35,847 nucleotides of DNA from Streptacidiphilus pinicola (GCF_003258295.1 NZ_QKYN01000122.1:565-36411), one strand, 5' to 3'. Shown: positions 8,792 through 18,213, counted from the first letter of the stretch. Notes: generated from the letters alone by a model not told the origin. Made by a program: numbers and translations.

Positions 8792-9357
8792 CGGACCGGC
8801 TCCGTGGACAGCGCGGTGGCCAGCAACTGCAGGCCGAGCCGCATCCGGTGCTTGGCCGTGTCCGGCGCTATCCCCAGCTCCTTGGCCGCCTGCCGGTAGG
8901 TGCGGCCGCCGAAGTAGGTGAGCAGCAGGGTCTCCCGGAGAGCCTGCGGCAGCGAGGAGACGACGTACTGCACGCGCGCGGCGGTCGCCGCGGCCAGCAC
9001 CTCCTCCTCGACGCTGGGCGGCTCCAGCGGTGCGCCGTCGTAGCCGGCCGCGTCAGCGCCCGTGCCGGCCGAGGCCTCGCGCCGCAGGCGCTCGACGGCG
9101 CGGCGGTGGGTCAACGTGCCGATCCAGGAGCGCATCGAGCCCTGCTCGGGGTCGAAACTCTCGGGGTGCTCCCAGACGTGGGCGAAGACGTCCTGGGTGA
9201 TCTCCTCGGCGGCGGCCTGGTCGCCCAGGACGCGGGTGGCCAGGCCGTGGACCAGCGGGGCGAACTGGTCGTACAGCTCGCCCAGTGCGGACTCCTCGCC
9301 GCGCGCCAGCCGTCGCTGGATCTGCCGGTCCCACCGGATCGGCGCGGGACTCGACAT
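8788..9357 (-). CDS. ECF-type RNA polymerase sigma factor
   Basis: A 189-residue sigma-70 family protein. Region 2 (about residues 25-95) contains the DQFAPLVHGLATRVLGD, AEEITQDVFAHVW and GSMRSWIGTLTHRRAVERLRR blocks that bind core polymerase and melt the -10. Region 4 (about 125-180) holds SLPQALRETLLLTYFGGRTYRQAAKELGI and TAKHRMRLGLQLL, the HTH that reads the -35. Regions 1 and 3 are missing, as in ECF factors. It overlaps the downstream anti-sigma gene by 4 bp. ATG 9357 (MSSPAPIRW) is preferred because the sigma fold starts directly after it; GTG and longer starts exist upstream. The target regulon is not visible. GGAAC-like motifs occur upstream, but no complete ECF promoter could be defined. 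Confidence 0.93.
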   Translation of the reverse strand: MSSPAPIRWDRQIQRRLARGEESALGELYDQFAPLVHGLATRVLGDQAAAEEITQDVFAHVWEHPESFDPEQGSMRSWIGTLTHRRAVERLRREASAGTGADAAGYDGAPLEPPSVEEEVLAAATAARVQYVVSSLPQALRETLLLTYFGGRTYRQAAKELGIAPDTAKHRMRLGLQLLATALSTEPVR

Positions 9358-9423
9358 CGGCACCACCGTCCCGCCCCAGGGAGTTCGCGAGTTCCGACAA
9401 ATCGCGACCAACAAGACAAAGCC

Positions 9424-9445
9424 AAGGAATCCTCAAGGAACCCTC
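9424..9445. repeat. Tandem 11-bp direct repeat upstream of the ECF sigma gene
   Basis: AAGGAATCCTC (9424-9434) is followed at once by AAGGAACCCTC (9435-9445), with one mismatch. It lies in the 207-bp gap between the divergent sigma and STAS genes. The repeat contains GGAAT/GGAAC, which resembles an ECF -35 core on the plus strand. It could be a regulator site; this is a weak inference. Confidence 0.5.
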
Positions 9446-9564
9446 ACACGAAATCTAGCGCTGACCCGTGCGTGTCGTCCGGAGGTTTGAGGAAACTGAA
9501 TGCCAGGCACGATGGCACGGAGTGTCAGAACCCGAACACGACACCGCTAACCTGAAACAACATC

Positions 9565-9963
9565 ATGAACATGCTGGAGAATCGTGGCACCGTGACGACA
9601 ACACTGCGCGTGGAGCGCGAGGAGAACGACGGCTGGTTGCTGCTGCGGGTGCACGGTGATCTCGATCTCGGGACCGGCGGCAGAGTCCGCGAGGCCGTGC
9701 GGGAGGCGGTCGCCACCGGCTCGCGGCGGGTCGTGGTGGACCTCGCCGACGTGCGCTTCTGTGACTCGTCCGGGGTCGGCGTGCTGATCGGCGCGCGCCG
9801 GTTGCTGCGGTCCTGCGGCGGCGAGCTGCGGCTGGTGCTGCCGCGCACCGAGCCGGAGCCCGGCCAGATCCCCTCCCAGGTGCACCGCGTCTTCGCGGCG
9901 CTGGGCGTGCACCGCCTGTTCACGGTGGTGGAGCAGACCCGGGGCGAGCACCGCCCCCAGTAG
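9565..9963 (+). CDS. STAS-domain protein, anti-sigma factor antagonist type
   Basis: A 132-residue single-domain protein of the SpoIIAA/RsbV family. The pattern is beta-strand LLLRVHGDLDLGTG, helix, then VVVDLADVRFCDSSGVGVLIGARRLL, where the DSSG serine is the residue normally phosphorylated by an RsbW-type kinase, and a final strand and helix around LRLVLP and VFAALGVHRLFTVV. Such proteins bind anti-sigma kinases and free the sigma factor. No partner kinase is adjacent; an RsbW-like ATPase lies about 9.4 kb downstream at 19405. The start is uncertain: ATG 9565 and ATG 9571 lack ribosome sites, while GTG 9592 has GGAG 12 bp before it. A possible -10 TAACCT lies at 9548-9553. Confidence 0.87.
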   Translation: MNMLENRGTVTTTLRVEREENDGWLLLRVHGDLDLGTGGRVREAVREAVATGSRRVVVDLADVRFCDSSGVGVLIGARRLLRSCGGELRLVLPRTEPEPGQIPSQVHRVFAALGVHRLFTVVEQTRGEHRPQ

Positions 9964-10038
9964 GGACTGAGGTCGCGGCGGCGGATCCCAGTAGAGTCTG
10001 GAACCGAGCCCACTCGCGCGACCTGGAGCTGCACCGCC

Positions 10039-12183
10039 GTGACCCAGCCCGTCTCCCTCAGTATCGTGCTGCCCGTCTACGGGGTCGCCGACTACCTGCC
10101 GCGCTGCCTCGACTCGATCCTGGCGGCCGAGCTGCCGGGCCTGCAGGTCATCGCGGTCGACGACTGCTCGCCGGACCGCAGTGGGGAGATCCTCGACGCC
10201 TACGCCGCCCGCGACCCGCGGCTGAAGGTCACGCACCTCGCCGCCAACCGCGGCCTCGGTGGCGCCCGCGAGGCGGGCCTGGAGCAGGCCACCGGCGAGT
10301 ACGTCTGGTTCGTCGACAGCGACGACTGGCTGGCCGACGGCGCGGTCGACGAGGTCGCCGCGCGGCTCGCGGAGATCCGGCCGGACGTGCTGATCACCGG
10401 CTTCGCCCGGGTCTACCCGGACGGCGGGACCGAGCCGGACACCTGGCGCCGACTGCTGGTCGAGCCCCCGCTGCCGCCGACCTTCACACTCGCGGAGCGC
10501 CCCGGGCTGCTGCAGATGATCATGTCCGTCTGGAACAAGGTCATCCGCCGCGAGTACCTCGCCTCGCTCGACGTCCACTTCGGTGTCGGCTACTACGAGG
10601 ACATCTCGGTCACCTACCCGCTGCTGCTCGCCGCCCGTTCGCTCAGCTATCTGGACCGGGACCTCTACTTCTACCGCCGCCAGCGGGCCGGGGCGATCAC
10701 CAACACCGCCTCGCCCAAGCATGCGGACGCCTTCGCGCAGTACGACGCGATCTTCGCGTTCCTGGACCGTCGCCCCGAGATCGGCCCGAGCCTGTGCCGG
10801 CTCGTCTTCGACCGTACGGTCAAGCAGGCGGTCACCATCCTGGACACCCCGGGTCTGGTCCCCGACGAGCTCCGCGAGGACTTCTTCCGCCGCACCACCG
10901 AGCACTTCCGCCGCCACCGCCCGGCGGGCCACACCTTCCCCAAGGGCCTCCGCGGCGTGCAGTACCGCCTCGTCGAGCGCGGCGCGTGGGGCGCGTACCA
11001 GCGCCTGCGCCCGCTGCGCGCGCTGCCGCGCACGCTCCCCGGCACGGTCAAGCGCGCGGTCCGCGGCGCGGGCCGCCGCGGCCTCTACGAGACGTACCGG
11101 CGCCTGCCGATCGACGAGAACCTCGCCGTCTACGCGGCCTACTGGTACCGGGGTTACAGCTGCAACCCCGCCGCGATCTACGAGCGGATGCGCGAACTCG
11201 CCCCCCAGGTCAAGGGCGTCTGGGTGGTCAACACCCCGGCCCAGGCCGCCGCGTTGCCGGACGGCGTGCCGTACGTGCTCGCCAACACCCCGCGCTACCT
11301 GAAGCTGATGGCGACCGCCAAGTACCTGGTCAACAACGTCAACTTCCCGCACACGATGACCAAGCGGGCCGGCTCCGTGCACGTGCAGACCCAGCACGGC
11401 ACCCCGCTCAAGTACTTGGGCCTCGACCTGCGCGACCGTCCGCTGGCCGCCGACGGCATGGACTTCGACCGCCTGCTGGAGCACGTGGCCCGCTGGGACT
11501 ACCTCGTCTCGCCCAACCCGCACTCCACCGAGTCCTTCCAGCGCGCCTACCCCGGCTCCTACGAGGTCCTGGAGGCCGGCTACCCGCGCAACGACCGCCT
11601 GGCCGACCCGGACCCGAAGGAGGTCACCGCGATCCGGGACCGCCTCGGCGTCCCGGCCGGCAACCGCGTCGTCCTCTACACCCCCACCCACCGCGAGCAG
11701 CACGACTCCTTCGTCCCCGCGCTGGACGTGGTGGCCCTGGCCCGCGCCCTCGGTCCGACGACGACGGTCCTGATGCGCGCCCACTACTTCTACGGCGACG
11801 CCGGCCTGCCGGATGACGCGGGCGTCATCGACGTCTCCGGCCACCCCGTCGTCGAGGACCTCTACCTCGCGGCGGACATCCTGGTGACGGACTACTCCTC
11901 GTCGATGTTCGACTACGCGGTCCTGGACCGCCCCATCGTCGTCTTCGCCCCCGACTGGGACGACTACCAGCGCATCCGTGGCGTCTACTTCGACCTCATG
12001 GCCGAGCCTCCGGGCGCGGTCGCCCGCACGGACGACGAACTCGCCGCGCTCCTCGCCCCCGGCGGCGCGGCCGACACCAACGCCACCGCGAAGCTCCGCG
12101 CGGACTTCCGCGCCAAGTTCTGCCCCTGGGACGACGGCCACGCCGCGGAACGGGTCGTGCGCAGCGTCTTTCCCGTGAGGTAG
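10039..12183 (+). CDS. Bifunctional glycosyltransferase: GT2 domain fused to CDP-glycerol glycerophosphotransferase (TagF-like)
   Basis: A 714-residue two-domain enzyme. Residues 1 to about 235 are a GT-A family 2 transferase (SIVLPVYGVADYLPRCLDSIL, VDDCSPDRSGEILD, then WFVDSDDW with the DxD-type metal site). After a basic linker (about 290-355) comes a TagF/TarL-like teichoic-acid polymerase domain at about 360-710, with QTQHGTPLKYLG near 452 and TDYSSSMFDYAVLDRPIVVFAPD near 616-637, both typical of CDP-glycerol/ribitol phosphotransferases. It probably builds or decorates a wall polymer (teichoic acid or related glycan) at the inner membrane face; donor and acceptor are unknown. GTG 10039 lies 75 bp after the STAS gene. 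No other wall-teichoic-acid gene is in the window. Confidence 0.88.
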   Translation: MTQPVSLSIVLPVYGVADYLPRCLDSILAAELPGLQVIAVDDCSPDRSGEILDAYAARDPRLKVTHLAANRGLGGAREAGLEQATGEYVWFVDSDDWLADGAVDEVAARLAEIRPDVLITGFARVYPDGGTEPDTWRRLLVEPPLPPTFTLAERPGLLQMIMSVWNKVIRREYLASLDVHFGVGYYEDISVTYPLLLAARSLSYLDRDLYFYRRQRAGAITNTASPKHADAFAQYDAIFAFLDRRPEIGPSLCRLVFDRTVKQAVTILDTPGLVPDELREDFFRRTTEHFRRHRPAGHTFPKGLRGVQYRLVERGAWGAYQRLRPLRALPRTLPGTVKRAVRGAGRRGLYETYRRLPIDENLAVYAAYWYRGYSCNPAAIYERMRELAPQVKGVWVVNTPAQAAALPDGVPYVLANTPRYLKLMATAKYLVNNVNFPHTMTKRAGSVHVQTQHGTPLKYLGLDLRDRPLAADGMDFDRLLEHVARWDYLVSPNPHSTESFQRAYPGSYEVLEAGYPRNDRLADPDPKEVTAIRDRLGVPAGNRVVLYTPTHREQHDSFVPALDVVALARALGPTTTVLMRAHYFYGDAGLPDDAGVIDVSGHPVVEDLYLAADILVTDYSSSMFDYAVLDRPIVVFAPDWDDYQRIRGVYFDLMAEPPGAVARTDDELAALLAPGGAADTNATAKLRADFRAKFCPWDDGHAAERVVRSVFPVR

Positions 12184-12200
12184 TTGCCACTCGTCAGCCC

Positions 12201-12219
12201 GCGCAGTTCCCCGCGCCCC
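12201..12219. repeat. Single arm of the dispersed GGGGCGCGGGGAACTGCGC element
   Basis: GCGCAGTTCCCCGCGCCCC between the convergent glycosyltransferase and esterase genes is the reverse complement of the left arm of the hairpin at 27724. Its matching arm is absent, so it looks like a half copy of an intergenic palindrome seen twice more in this window. Confidence 0.65.
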
Positions 12220-12232
12220 CAGGTCGTTTCAA

Positions 12233-13339
12233 CTAACTGCTGACACCTTGGCTGGCCGTCCTGGCCGAGAGCCAGGTGAGCGCGTCCGGGAGCATGCCGC
12301 GCCAGACGTCGGGGGTGTGGCCGCCCGACTGGACGGTCAGGAGGCGGCTGTCGCCCGGGTGCTTCAGCACCCCCAGCAGGGCGCGTGCGGCCGGCACCGT
12401 GCCCTGGTCCTGGAGGCTGCCGGCCATCAGGAAGGAGACCGGCGGCTGCTGGCCGGCCAGCTTCAGCTGGAGGTAGGGGTTGTTGGCGCGCGCCAGCGCG
12501 GGGTCGCGGGTCACCAGCGGGGACTCAGGGGTGTTGTAGCCGGAGAGGCTGACCGCCGCGCGGAAGCTCTCGGGGTGCTGGACCGTCAGGTTGACCGCGC
12601 AGTACGCGCCGGCCGAGTAGCCCATGATGCCCCACCCGGAAGGGTCCTTCGCCGCGCGGAAGTTCGCGCGGACCAGATCGGGCACGTCCTTGGCGAGCCA
12701 GGTCGCCGTCTTCGCCGCGCCGGGGATGTCGGCGCAGCCGGCGTCGGTGTTGCCGCCCAGGGTGTTCAGCTTCGCCGAGACCATGATCATCGGCTTGACC
12801 TTGCCCGCGGCCATCAGCTTCTGCATCTGCTCCTGCACCCGCATCGTGCCGAACCACGCCTGCGGCGTGCCCGGCGTGCCGGGGAGCAGCTCGACGACCG
12901 GGAAGGCGGTCTGGGCGTAGGCCGGATCGTGGTACTGCGGGGGCAGCCAGACGTAGAGGCTGCCGTCGATGCCGGAGCGCGCGCCGACGGTGTGCGCCTT
13001 CATCACGCCGGGGCCGTACTCGGTGAAGCTCAGCTTCCCGTCGCGCGGCGGGGCGTCGTGGCCGTGGCCGCCGCCGGCGACGGAGGTGGTGACGGGCGGG
13101 GCGCTGCTGCCGCCGAAGAGGTCGCTCCAGCTCTCGTAGAACGGACCCATGCTGTTGTTCACATAGACCAGCACCGCGATCACGGCCGTGAGCTGGCTGA
13201 ACACGGCCAGGCCCAGGCGACCGCCCATTCTGGCCGGTCTTGGTCCGGGTATTCGGTTCCAGAACACGAACAAGGCCGTCAGCGCACCGATCATCACCAT
13301 GACGGTCAGCACGAAGAAAGGTGTACCGGTGAGACTCAT
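12233..13339 (-). CDS. Membrane-anchored alpha/beta-hydrolase, esterase-D type
   Basis: A 368-residue protein. Two N-terminal transmembrane helices (about 8-26 and 43-62) with a basic loop between them place the catalytic part outside the cell. A His/Gly linker (about 85-100) leads to a PF00756-type esterase fold. Visible are LYVWLPPQYHD, PVVELLPGTPG, the nucleophile elbow G-Y-S-A-G-A with Ser near residue 242, an acid-bearing strand around VSFLMAGSLQD, and the C-terminal His in GGHTPDVW. Relatives include mycolyl-transferase-like and feruloyl-esterase-like secreted proteins, and actinomycetes carry many such anchored copies. The natural substrate is unknown; wall or lipid esters are possible. 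ATG 13339. An imperfect operator-like repeat CTTCAT/ATGAAG lies upstream at 13433-13452. Confidence 0.82.
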   Translation of the reverse strand: MSLTGTPFFVLTVMVMIGALTALFVFWNRIPGPRPARMGGRLGLAVFSQLTAVIAVLVYVNNSMGPFYESWSDLFGGSSAPPVTTSVAGGGHGHDAPPRDGKLSFTEYGPGVMKAHTVGARSGIDGSLYVWLPPQYHDPAYAQTAFPVVELLPGTPGTPQAWFGTMRVQEQMQKLMAAGKVKPMIMVSAKLNTLGGNTDAGCADIPGAAKTATWLAKDVPDLVRANFRAAKDPSGWGIMGYSAGAYCAVNLTVQHPESFRAAVSLSGYNTPESPLVTRDPALARANNPYLQLKLAGQQPPVSFLMAGSLQDQGTVPAARALLGVLKHPGDSRLLTVQSGGHTPDVWRGMLPDALTWLSARTASQGVSS

Positions 13340-13432
13340 CGCCGCCCCTTCAGGAAACTCCCCCGTCTCCGGGTGCGACTAACGGGTGGAATAGACCAGC
13401 ACCATCGAGCCTACCGACCAGCCGAATAACCT

Positions 13433-13452
13433 CTTCATACCAACGGATGAAG
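13433..13452. promoter_or_regulatory. Inverted repeat upstream of the esterase gene
   Basis: CTTCAT (13433-13438) and ATGAAG (13447-13452) flank an 8-bp spacer within the 160-bp gap between the esterase and acyl-CoA ligase genes. It may be a regulator site or chance. The rest of the gap shows no gene. Confidence 0.3.
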
Positions 13453-13499
13453 TCCGAACATCCGAACGGCGGGGGAGCCCCCTAAGGGCTGCCCCGGCG

Positions 13500-15068
13500 C
13501 TACCCGCGCTCCTGCCAGGGCAGGGTCGCGAACATGTCCCGCAGGCGGTGCTTCAGCACCTTGCGCAGGGTCTCGTTGCGTGGCAACGCGTCCACGACCT
13601 CCAACTGCTCGGGGATCTTCTGGGTCATGAGCCCGGCCGCCCGCAGCCGCTCCGCCAACTGCGCCAGCGTGGGCGGCTCCACGCCCGGCCTGCGCTCCAC
13701 CACGGCGCAGACGCGCTCGCCGCGGACCGGGTCGGGCAGGCCGATCACGGCGACGTCGCCGACGCGCGGGTCCTGGTAGAGCAGGTCCTCGATCTCCTTG
13801 GCGGAGATGTTCTCGCCCTTGCGGATGATGATGTCCTTGAGCCGCCCGGTCAGCCGGACGTGCCCGTCGGGGCGGACGTGGCCGAGATCACCGGTACGGA
13901 ACCAGCCGTCGGGGGTGAACGCCTCGGCGGTGAGCGCGGCGTCGGTGTACCCGCGACAGATCATCGGACCGCGCAGCCACACCTCCCCGTCGACCACCCG
14001 CACCTCGCAGCCGCGCACGGGGTGGCCCTCGGTGTGGGCGAGCTGCTCGGGGGTGTCGCGCGGTGAGCCCATACAGATGGCCGGGGCCTCGGTCATGCCG
14101 TAGCCGTGGGCCAGCACGACGCCCATCTCCTCGGTCACCTCCCGGTACAGCTCCGGCGGCATCGGGGCGCCGCCGCCGGAGAGGATGCGCAGGGTGGGGA
14201 CGACCCGCTCGCCGGGCGGCAGCTTGCGCTGCTCGGCGAGGAAGGCGGAGTAGAAGGCGGTGCTGCCGCCGGCCATGGTGACGCCGTTGCGCCGGTAGTC
14301 CGGCAGCACGTCCGGCAGCGCGAAGATCTCCACCAGCAGCGCCGGGAAGCCGTGCACCAGCATCGCGACCAGGTAGTCCGGGCCGCCGATGTGGGCGTAG
14401 GGGAAGGCGATCGATCCGACGTCCCGCGGGCTCATGTCCAGCGCGAGCGCGAAGCCGCTGCCGCCCGCGATCAGGGTCCGGTCGGTGTGCCGGGCGCCCT
14501 TGGGCGCGGAAGTGATCCCGGAGGTGTAGTAGACCCAGCGCACCGGCACGTGCTCGTCGTCCAGATCGGCGCGGGGCGGGAGCGGCAGCGTGGCCGGTTC
14601 GCCGTCGGGCAGGTCGGCGTCGGTGTACAGCACCCGGACGGTGGGCGGCTCGGCCCAGCCGCGGGTCAGCTCCTCGGCCATCTTCACGTAGTCGAAGCCG
14701 CGCCAGACGCCGGGCACCAGGTAGAGCCGGGCCTGGGACTCGTCCAGGATGTGCCCGACCTCGGCGCCCCGGTAGATCGCGATGATCGGCGTCTGCACCG
14801 CGCCGAGCCGCGACAGGGCGAGGGAGACCAGTACCGTCTCGACCCGGGTCGGCAGCTGCCAGGCCACCGGTGTCCCGGCCTCGATCCCGTACGCGGCGCG
14901 CAGCCCGGCCGCGATCCGCTCGGCGCGGTCGCGCACCTCCCGGTAGCTGAGCCGGCGGTCCGGCTCGCCGGGACCGTCCCCGGCCTGGACGAGCATGGGC
15001 GCGTCGGGCGTCGCCGCGACGCGCCGCTCCAGCAACTCCCACAGACTTCCCACGTCGGTGATGGTCAC
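13500..15068 (-). CDS. AMP-forming acyl-CoA ligase (cyclohexanecarboxylate/fatty-acid-CoA ligase type)
   Basis: A 522-residue ANL-superfamily enzyme that should activate a carboxylic acid to its acyl-AMP and then its CoA thioester. Motifs in order are the phosphate loop YYTSGITSAPKGARHTDRTL (about 177-196), LSGGGAPMPPEL, the adenine motif AHGYGMTEAP, GWFRTGDLGHVRPDGHVRLTGRLKDIIIRKGENIS (hinge and ribose contacts), and a catalytic Lys near the C-terminus in NETLRKVLKHRLRD. The APKG..HT loop and compact N-domain resemble cyclohexane- or amino-benzoate-type ligases more than long-chain FadD, but the substrate cannot be read. GTG 15068 has GGGAGAG upstream and overlaps the stop of the isochorismatase-like gene by 4 bp (GTGA), so the two form an operon under the operator at 15740. 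Confidence 0.87.
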   Translation of the reverse strand: MTITDVGSLWELLERRVAATPDAPMLVQAGDGPGEPDRRLSYREVRDRAERIAAGLRAAYGIEAGTPVAWQLPTRVETVLVSLALSRLGAVQTPIIAIYRGAEVGHILDESQARLYLVPGVWRGFDYVKMAEELTRGWAEPPTVRVLYTDADLPDGEPATLPLPPRADLDDEHVPVRWVYYTSGITSAPKGARHTDRTLIAGGSGFALALDMSPRDVGSIAFPYAHIGGPDYLVAMLVHGFPALLVEIFALPDVLPDYRRNGVTMAGGSTAFYSAFLAEQRKLPPGERVVPTLRILSGGGAPMPPELYREVTEEMGVVLAHGYGMTEAPAICMGSPRDTPEQLAHTEGHPVRGCEVRVVDGEVWLRGPMICRGYTDAALTAEAFTPDGWFRTGDLGHVRPDGHVRLTGRLKDIIIRKGENISAKEIEDLLYQDPRVGDVAVIGLPDPVRGERVCAVVERRPGVEPPTLAQLAERLRAAGLMTQKIPEQLEVVDALPRNETLRKVLKHRLRDMFATLPWQERG

Positions 15069-15691
15069 GCTTCTCTCCCGGGGGTCTTCAGTGCGCCGAT
15101 GACGTCCTGTGTGCTGCTGAGGGTCGCCACGAGCGCGAGGGTGTGGGTGAGGACCGCCTCCGCGTACTCGGGCGGGGTTCCGGCGACGGCGTCGACGGGG
15201 ATCACCGCCTGCAGGCCCGCGTCGACCGCGCCGAGGGTCAGCTCCAGCAGCGCCACGTTGAGCGAGACCCCGGTGACGACGAGCGTGGTCGCGCCCAGGT
15301 TGTGCAGCAGCGAGCCGAGGCCGGTGTCCTGGAACGGCCCGAGGCCGTGCAGCCGGGGCAGCACGAAGTCGCGCTCCGGATCCGCGCCGAGGCCCGGGTG
15401 CAGGGCCGGGTCGAACGGGGTGGCGGCCCGCGCCGCGGCCGCGAAGAGACGGGCGTTGCGGTTCGCACCGCGTCCGTCGGCGCGCCGCTCGGCGGTGCAG
15501 TGCACGACGGGCACGCCGACGTCGCGTGCCGCGTCGCAGAGCCGGGCCACGTTCTCGACCAGCCCCGCCTTGGCCGCGGCCTCCGCGAGCGCCGGGAAGA
15601 CCGCGTCCTCGCCGAGCACGCTCCGCTGGCACTCGCAGGTGACCACGGCGGTGTGGGCCGGGTCGAGCAGATCGATGAGTGAGACAGCCAT
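15065..15691 (-). CDS. Isochorismatase-fold hydrolase lacking the usual Cys nucleophile
   Basis: A 208-residue alpha/beta protein of the isochorismatase/cysteine-hydrolase superfamily. The first strand reads TAVVTCECQRSVLG where the family normally has a DxQ motif, so the Asp is replaced by Glu in an E-C-Q. The central block is VPVVHCTAERRADG and the C-terminal block is LVVTGVSLNVALLELTLGAVDAGLQAVIPVDAVAG. In classical members a Cys follows the GVxTNxC pattern; here that position is Ala, so either the reaction uses no thiol nucleophile or another residue. It is the first gene of a two-gene operon with the acyl-CoA ligase, divergent from the amidohydrolase. A role in hydrolysing an amide, or an ester or enol-ether intermediate of the pathway, is inference. 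Confidence 0.8.
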   Translation of the reverse strand: MAVSLIDLLDPAHTAVVTCECQRSVLGEDAVFPALAEAAAKAGLVENVARLCDAARDVGVPVVHCTAERRADGRGANRNARLFAAAARAATPFDPALHPGLGADPERDFVLPRLHGLGPFQDTGLGSLLHNLGATTLVVTGVSLNVALLELTLGAVDAGLQAVIPVDAVAGTPPEYAEAVLTHTLALVATLSSTQDVIGALKTPGREA

Positions 15692-15739
15692 TCGGTCCTC
15701 GCTCGCTTGCCGCTTCAGGGGTCCGTCACTAGTCTGAAT

Positions 15740-15754
15740 CTGACGGACCGTCAG
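15740..15754. promoter_or_regulatory. TetR-type operator, site A (CTGACGG-A-CCGTCAG)
   Basis: A perfect 7+1+7 inverted repeat centred at 15747, in the 91-bp space between the divergent isochorismatase (start 15691) and amidohydrolase (start 15783) genes. An extra half site GGTCCGTCAC lies just left. The left flank GAATCTGACGG matches sites B and C. It can control both directions. Confidence 0.85.
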
Positions 15755-15782
15755 GTAAAGGGTCGTGGAGAGGGAGCCCTGG

Positions 15783-17000
15783 ATGGAAAGCTCTGCCGAA
15801 CTGCCCATGGTGGTGAGCGTCGACGACCACGTGATCGAGCCGGCGCACCTCTTCGAGACCTGGCTCCCGGCCAAGTACCGCGACCGCGGCCCCAAGGCGC
15901 TGCGCGCGGGCATCGGCCAACTGGAGTACATCGGGGGCAAGTACCGCATCTCCATGGATCCCGACGGCCCGCCGACCGACTGGTGGATCTACGAGGACCT
16001 GCAGTTCCCGTACAAGCGCAACATCGCCGCGGTCGGCTTCGACCGCGACGAGATGACGCTGGAGGGCATCACCCGCGACGAGATGCGCCGAGGCTGCTGG
16101 GACCCCAAGGCCCGCCTCGAGGACATGGAGAACAACCACGTCGAGGCGTCCCTGTGCTTCCCGACCTTCCCCCGCTTCTGCGGCCAGACCTTCGCCGAGG
16201 CGCGCGACAAGGAGGTCGCACTGGCCTGCGTCCGCGCCTACAACGACTGGATGGTCGACGAGTGGTGCGGCGATAGCGGCGGCCGGCTCATCCCGCTCTG
16301 CCTGATCCCGCTGTGGGACGTGGAGTTGGCGGTCGCGGAGATCCAGCGCAACGCCGCACGTGGCGTGCGGGCGGTCTGCTTCAGCGAGATCCCGACGTAC
16401 CTGGGCCTGCCCAGCATCCACACCGGCTACTGGGACCCGTTCTTCGCCGCCTGCGAGGCGACCGGAACGGTCGTCTGCATGCACATCGGCTCCTCCTCGC
16501 AGATGCCCGCCGCCTCCCCGGACGCGCCCCCCGCGGTACAGGCGACGCTGAGCTTCAACAACGCGATGGCGTCGATGACCGACTTCCTCTTCAGCGGTGT
16601 GCTGGTGCGCTTCCCGCGGCTGAAGCTCGCGTACAGCGAGGGCCAGATGGGCTGGATCCCGTACGCCCTGGAGCGCGCGGACGACGTCTGGCGCGAGCAC
16701 CGCGCCTGGGGCGGGGTGCGGGACCTGATCCCCGAGCCGCCCTCCACGTACTACTACCGGCAGATCTACGCCTGTTTCTTCCGTGACAAGCACGGGGTCG
16801 CCTCGCTGGACACGGTCGGGGTCGACAACGTGACCTTCGAGACGGACTACCCGCACGTGGATTCCACCTGGCCGGAGACGAAGGCAGTGGCGTTGGACCA
16901 TGTGAAAGGGCTGCCTGCGGACGTCGTCTACAAGATCATGCGCGGGAACGCCATCCGCATGCTGGAGCTGGATCTCGACCGGCACCTGAAGTCGCACTGA
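15783..17000 (+). CDS. Amidohydrolase-2 family protein (ACMSD-like metal-dependent decarboxylase/hydrolase)
   Basis: A 405-residue TIM-barrel protein of the PF04909 family. Metal-site candidates are D14-D15-H16 in VSVDDHVIEP (replacing the usual HxH), a His near residue 233 in VVCMHIGSSS, and the Asp near 354 in FETDYPHVDSTWP. The internal segment KARLEDMENNHVEASLCFPTFPRFCGQTFAEA is typical of the large actinobacterial amidohydrolases found next to acyl-CoA dehydrogenases. Members decarboxylate or hydrolyse ring-derived intermediates; the reaction here is unknown. The start is set by GAGAGGGAG about 8 bp before ATG 15783; an in-frame ATG at 15765 lacks such a site. It is the first gene right of operator A and is followed by a hairpin and two acyl-CoA dehydrogenase genes. 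Confidence 0.87.
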   Translation: MESSAELPMVVSVDDHVIEPAHLFETWLPAKYRDRGPKALRAGIGQLEYIGGKYRISMDPDGPPTDWWIYEDLQFPYKRNIAAVGFDRDEMTLEGITRDEMRRGCWDPKARLEDMENNHVEASLCFPTFPRFCGQTFAEARDKEVALACVRAYNDWMVDEWCGDSGGRLIPLCLIPLWDVELAVAEIQRNAARGVRAVCFSEIPTYLGLPSIHTGYWDPFFAACEATGTVVCMHIGSSSQMPAASPDAPPAVQATLSFNNAMASMTDFLFSGVLVRFPRLKLAYSEGQMGWIPYALERADDVWREHRAWGGVRDLIPEPPSTYYYRQIYACFFRDKHGVASLDTVGVDNVTFETDYPHVDSTWPETKAVALDHVKGLPADVVYKIMRGNAIRMLELDLDRHLKSH

Positions 17001-17004
17001 CCTC

Positions 17005-17037
17005 AGGGGCGCGGGGAACGCAGGTCCCCGCGCCCCT
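17005..17037. terminator. Strong hairpin of the dispersed GGGGCGCGGGGA family
   Basis: Perfect 13-bp arms AGGGGCGCGGGGA (17005-17017) and TCCCCGCGCCCCT (17025-17037) enclose a 7-nt loop. It lies in the 61-bp gap between the amidohydrolase and first acyl-CoA dehydrogenase genes, so it may attenuate or process the operon mRNA. The arm sequence recurs at 12201 and 27724. Confidence 0.75.
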
Positions 17038-17061
17038 CAATGGCTAAGGAGAGTGCCATCG

Positions 17062-18210
<1,149 letters not shown>

Positions 18211-18213
18211 CGG

